From positions 1 through 14,886 of the forward strand of contig CAZTMX010000062.1 of NCBI GenBank assembly GCA_964614855.1: a stretch of DNA of 14,886 nucleotides. Direction: 5' to 3'. Positions 13,851-14,886 of the stretch are shown in pieces. This DNA comes from CAWJHE01 sp964614855. GTDB lineage: Bacteria > Chloroflexota > Anaerolineae > Anaerolineales > UBA4823. The position numbers and the translations under genes were made by a program. Each line of letters opens with the position of its first letter. Within the stretch, counting starts at the first letter, position 1. Under the pieces are notes generated by a model. The model saw only the letters and a list, made by a program, of their open reading frames with translations. It ran no database searches and had not been told where the DNA came from.

Positions 13851-14381
13851 TCAACTCTCATCATCATAGATCTGCAATAGGTCTAATAAACGATCTTCTT
13901 CAGTGGATATTTTACCTTGATCTAAGGAAACCTTGTCCTGATGCCGGCGGATAAGCGACACAACCCTATGTGTGGCGCCAGCCTTTTGCGCCATCTCGGC
14001 CCCCCAGGCAGGATGCTGCGCGGCAACCACAAAAGGTTTGCGCCAGCCCTTTGACGGAGAATTCTCCCAATGCTTTACTACAGAAGGCATATATTTCTTT
14101 GATAAAACAATCTCGACACGTTCCCATATTTTCAGTGGGCAAAGGCTCTTTCCTACATCATGCAGCAGGGCTGCCGCTAGCAAATCTGGCTGGGTCTCCC
14201 CCTGGCTGCGTAATCGGCGGTAAACCCATAGGCTGTGCGCCTGCTCGCTCGTCTGCATCTGTAAAAATAAATCCATCAATTCAGGTGCGAGCACTGCACG
14301 AACTTCCTGGATATCTTCCTCATCAATGGATGCTGTCAACGCCTGCCAAAACTGCTGAACCCGATAAAACCAACGCTGCAA
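13851..14381 (-). CDS. HD-domain phosphohydrolase-like protein
   Basis: A 176-residue protein with a compact HD domain: His49 in EQAHSLWVYRRL, His74-Asp75 in AALLHDVGKS, and further histidines His123 (AAQHPAWGAEMA) and His147 (LIRRHQDK), the typical metal ligands of HD hydrolases. No sensor, GGDEF or RelA-type domain is attached, and the His-Pro-x-x-G spacing resembles small stand-alone HD or HDIG-type proteins. Substrate unknown; nucleotides are common in the family. The start is TTG at 14381, with GGTGGGG about five bases upstream, and it lies only 2 nt after the M50 peptidase stop, implying one operon. Confidence 0.82.
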   Translation of the reverse strand: MQRWFYRVQQFWQALTASIDEEDIQEVRAVLAPELMDLFLQMQTSEQAHSLWVYRRLRSQGETQPDLLAAALLHDVGKSLCPLKIWERVEIVLSKKYMPSVVKHWENSPSKGWRKPFVVAAQHPAWGAEMAQKAGATHRVVSLIRRHQDKVSLDQGKISTEEDRLLDLLQIYDDES

Positions 14382-14383
14382 AT

Positions 14384-14886
14384 TTACCCCACCAAAGCAC
14401 TAAACAGGAATCGTAGCGGCGGGTTGATAATCCAGCCGAGGATATTTACACCCAGCAGTGGAGATAAAAACAATATCATCAAGATCATCGGACCATAGGG
14501 GCGGATGGTTTGCCAGATTTGCTGCAAACTTGGTGGGAAGAAATAATCGACGATCTTATCGCCATCCAGCGGCGCCAATGGGATCAAATTGAACAACATC
14601 AGTAAAAGGTTGATGTAAACAAATTCCATCAGTAGCTGTGAGACAAAGCCGCCGCTGTAAAGCGAAACCAGCCCCAGCCGCAAGGGGATAGCAGCCAAAA
14701 TCGCCATAAAGAAATTTGACAACGGTCCGGCAAGAGAAACCCACATCAACCCGGCGGAGGAATTACGTTGGATGGCATATGCATTGACCGGTACAGGTTT
14801 TGCCCAACCAAAACCGGCAAATATCAACATCATGGACCCCATAGGGTCTAGATGCGCCAGTGGGTTTAACGTAAGCCTGCCGTTCA
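14384..14886 (-). CDS. Site-2-protease-type M50 membrane metallopeptidase, 5' end cut by window
   Basis: The C-terminal 167 residues of an M50B intramembrane metallopeptidase. The frame continues upstream of the internal ATG at 14842 to the window edge, reading NGRLTLNPLAHLDPMGS, the family-typical block after the zinc site; then FGWAKPVPVN, a membrane segment (SLAGPLSNFFMAILAAIP), and NLLLMLFNLIPLAPLDGDKI, whose LDG aspartate is the third zinc ligand. Two more hydrophobic segments close the protein. The HExxH motif must lie beyond the edge. Members without PDZ domains and with this block are compact site-2 proteases that cut transmembrane segments; the target cannot be inferred. It is translated just before the HD gene (2-nt gap). 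Confidence 0.9.
   Translation of the reverse strand, partial: NGRLTLNPLAHLDPMGSMMLIFAGFGWAKPVPVNAYAIQRNSSAGLMWVSLAGPLSNFFMAILAAIPLRLGLVSLYSGGFVSQLLMEFVYINLLLMLFNLIPLAPLDGDKIVDYFFPPSLQQIWQTIRPYGPMILMILFLSPLLGVNILGWIINPPLRFLFSALVG

Overview
The window looks like chromosomal DNA from a member of the Chloroflexota, most likely class Anaerolineae, probably a metagenome-assembled scaffold because it carries a run of exactly 100 N. This placement is an inference. It rests on Ala/Pro/Thr/Glu-rich lipoproteins, several TTG/GTG starts with good Shine-Dalgarno sites, a cdaA-cdaR pair that is not followed by glmM, and the general look of the proteins. There are no rRNA or tRNA genes, no CRISPR array, and no insertion sequence or phage genes. 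The content is mostly housekeeping.

Layout. Two plus-strand genes open the window: a lipoprotein with two LysM domains (87-737), then, behind a strong terminator, an ADP-ribose-type Nudix hydrolase (818-1339). From 1349 to 11120 all genes are on the minus strand and form three units, read right to left. Unit A (11120 to 7426) is a dipeptide/oligopeptide-type ABC importer: a substrate-binding lipoprotein, then two permeases. The second permease is interrupted by the assembly gap, and no ATPase genes follow. Unit B (7267 to 3095) is coaE-cdaA-cdaR-der, behind a near-consensus promoter with a palindrome over its -10 box. It couples CoA synthesis, c-di-AMP synthesis and its regulator, and ribosome assembly. 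Unit C (3011 to 1349) is signal peptidase I, deoxyribose-phosphate aldolase and a small YgiT-type zinc-finger protein, joined by two ATGA stop/start overlaps and driven by a promoter that should give an almost leaderless mRNA.

A small plus-strand gene (11377-11625) for a Cys/His-rich protein lies between unit A and the right-hand cluster. It is divergent from the transporter and overlaps the 3' end of the next gene tail to tail. The right-hand minus-strand cluster (14886 to 11608) holds a site-2-protease-type M50 membrane peptidase (cut by the window edge), an HD-domain protein, a divergent prephenate-dehydrogenase-like protein and an alpha-oxoamine synthase (glycine C-acetyltransferase / BioF type).

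Most notable points. (1) The substrate-binding protein appears circularly permuted: the segment that normally begins a family-5 solute-binding protein sits at its C-terminus, and the normal middle and C-terminal parts come first, behind a new signal peptide and linker. (2) The binding protein and both permeases carry an even number of cysteines, in pairs in regions predicted to be extracytoplasmic, suggesting a disulfide-stabilised transporter. (3) The prephenate-dehydrogenase-like protein lacks the histidines and motifs expected for that activity. (4) Regulatory DNA is unusually legible: two near-consensus or consensus promoters, a palindromic candidate operator, and a 13-bp perfect hairpin between the binding-protein and permease genes.
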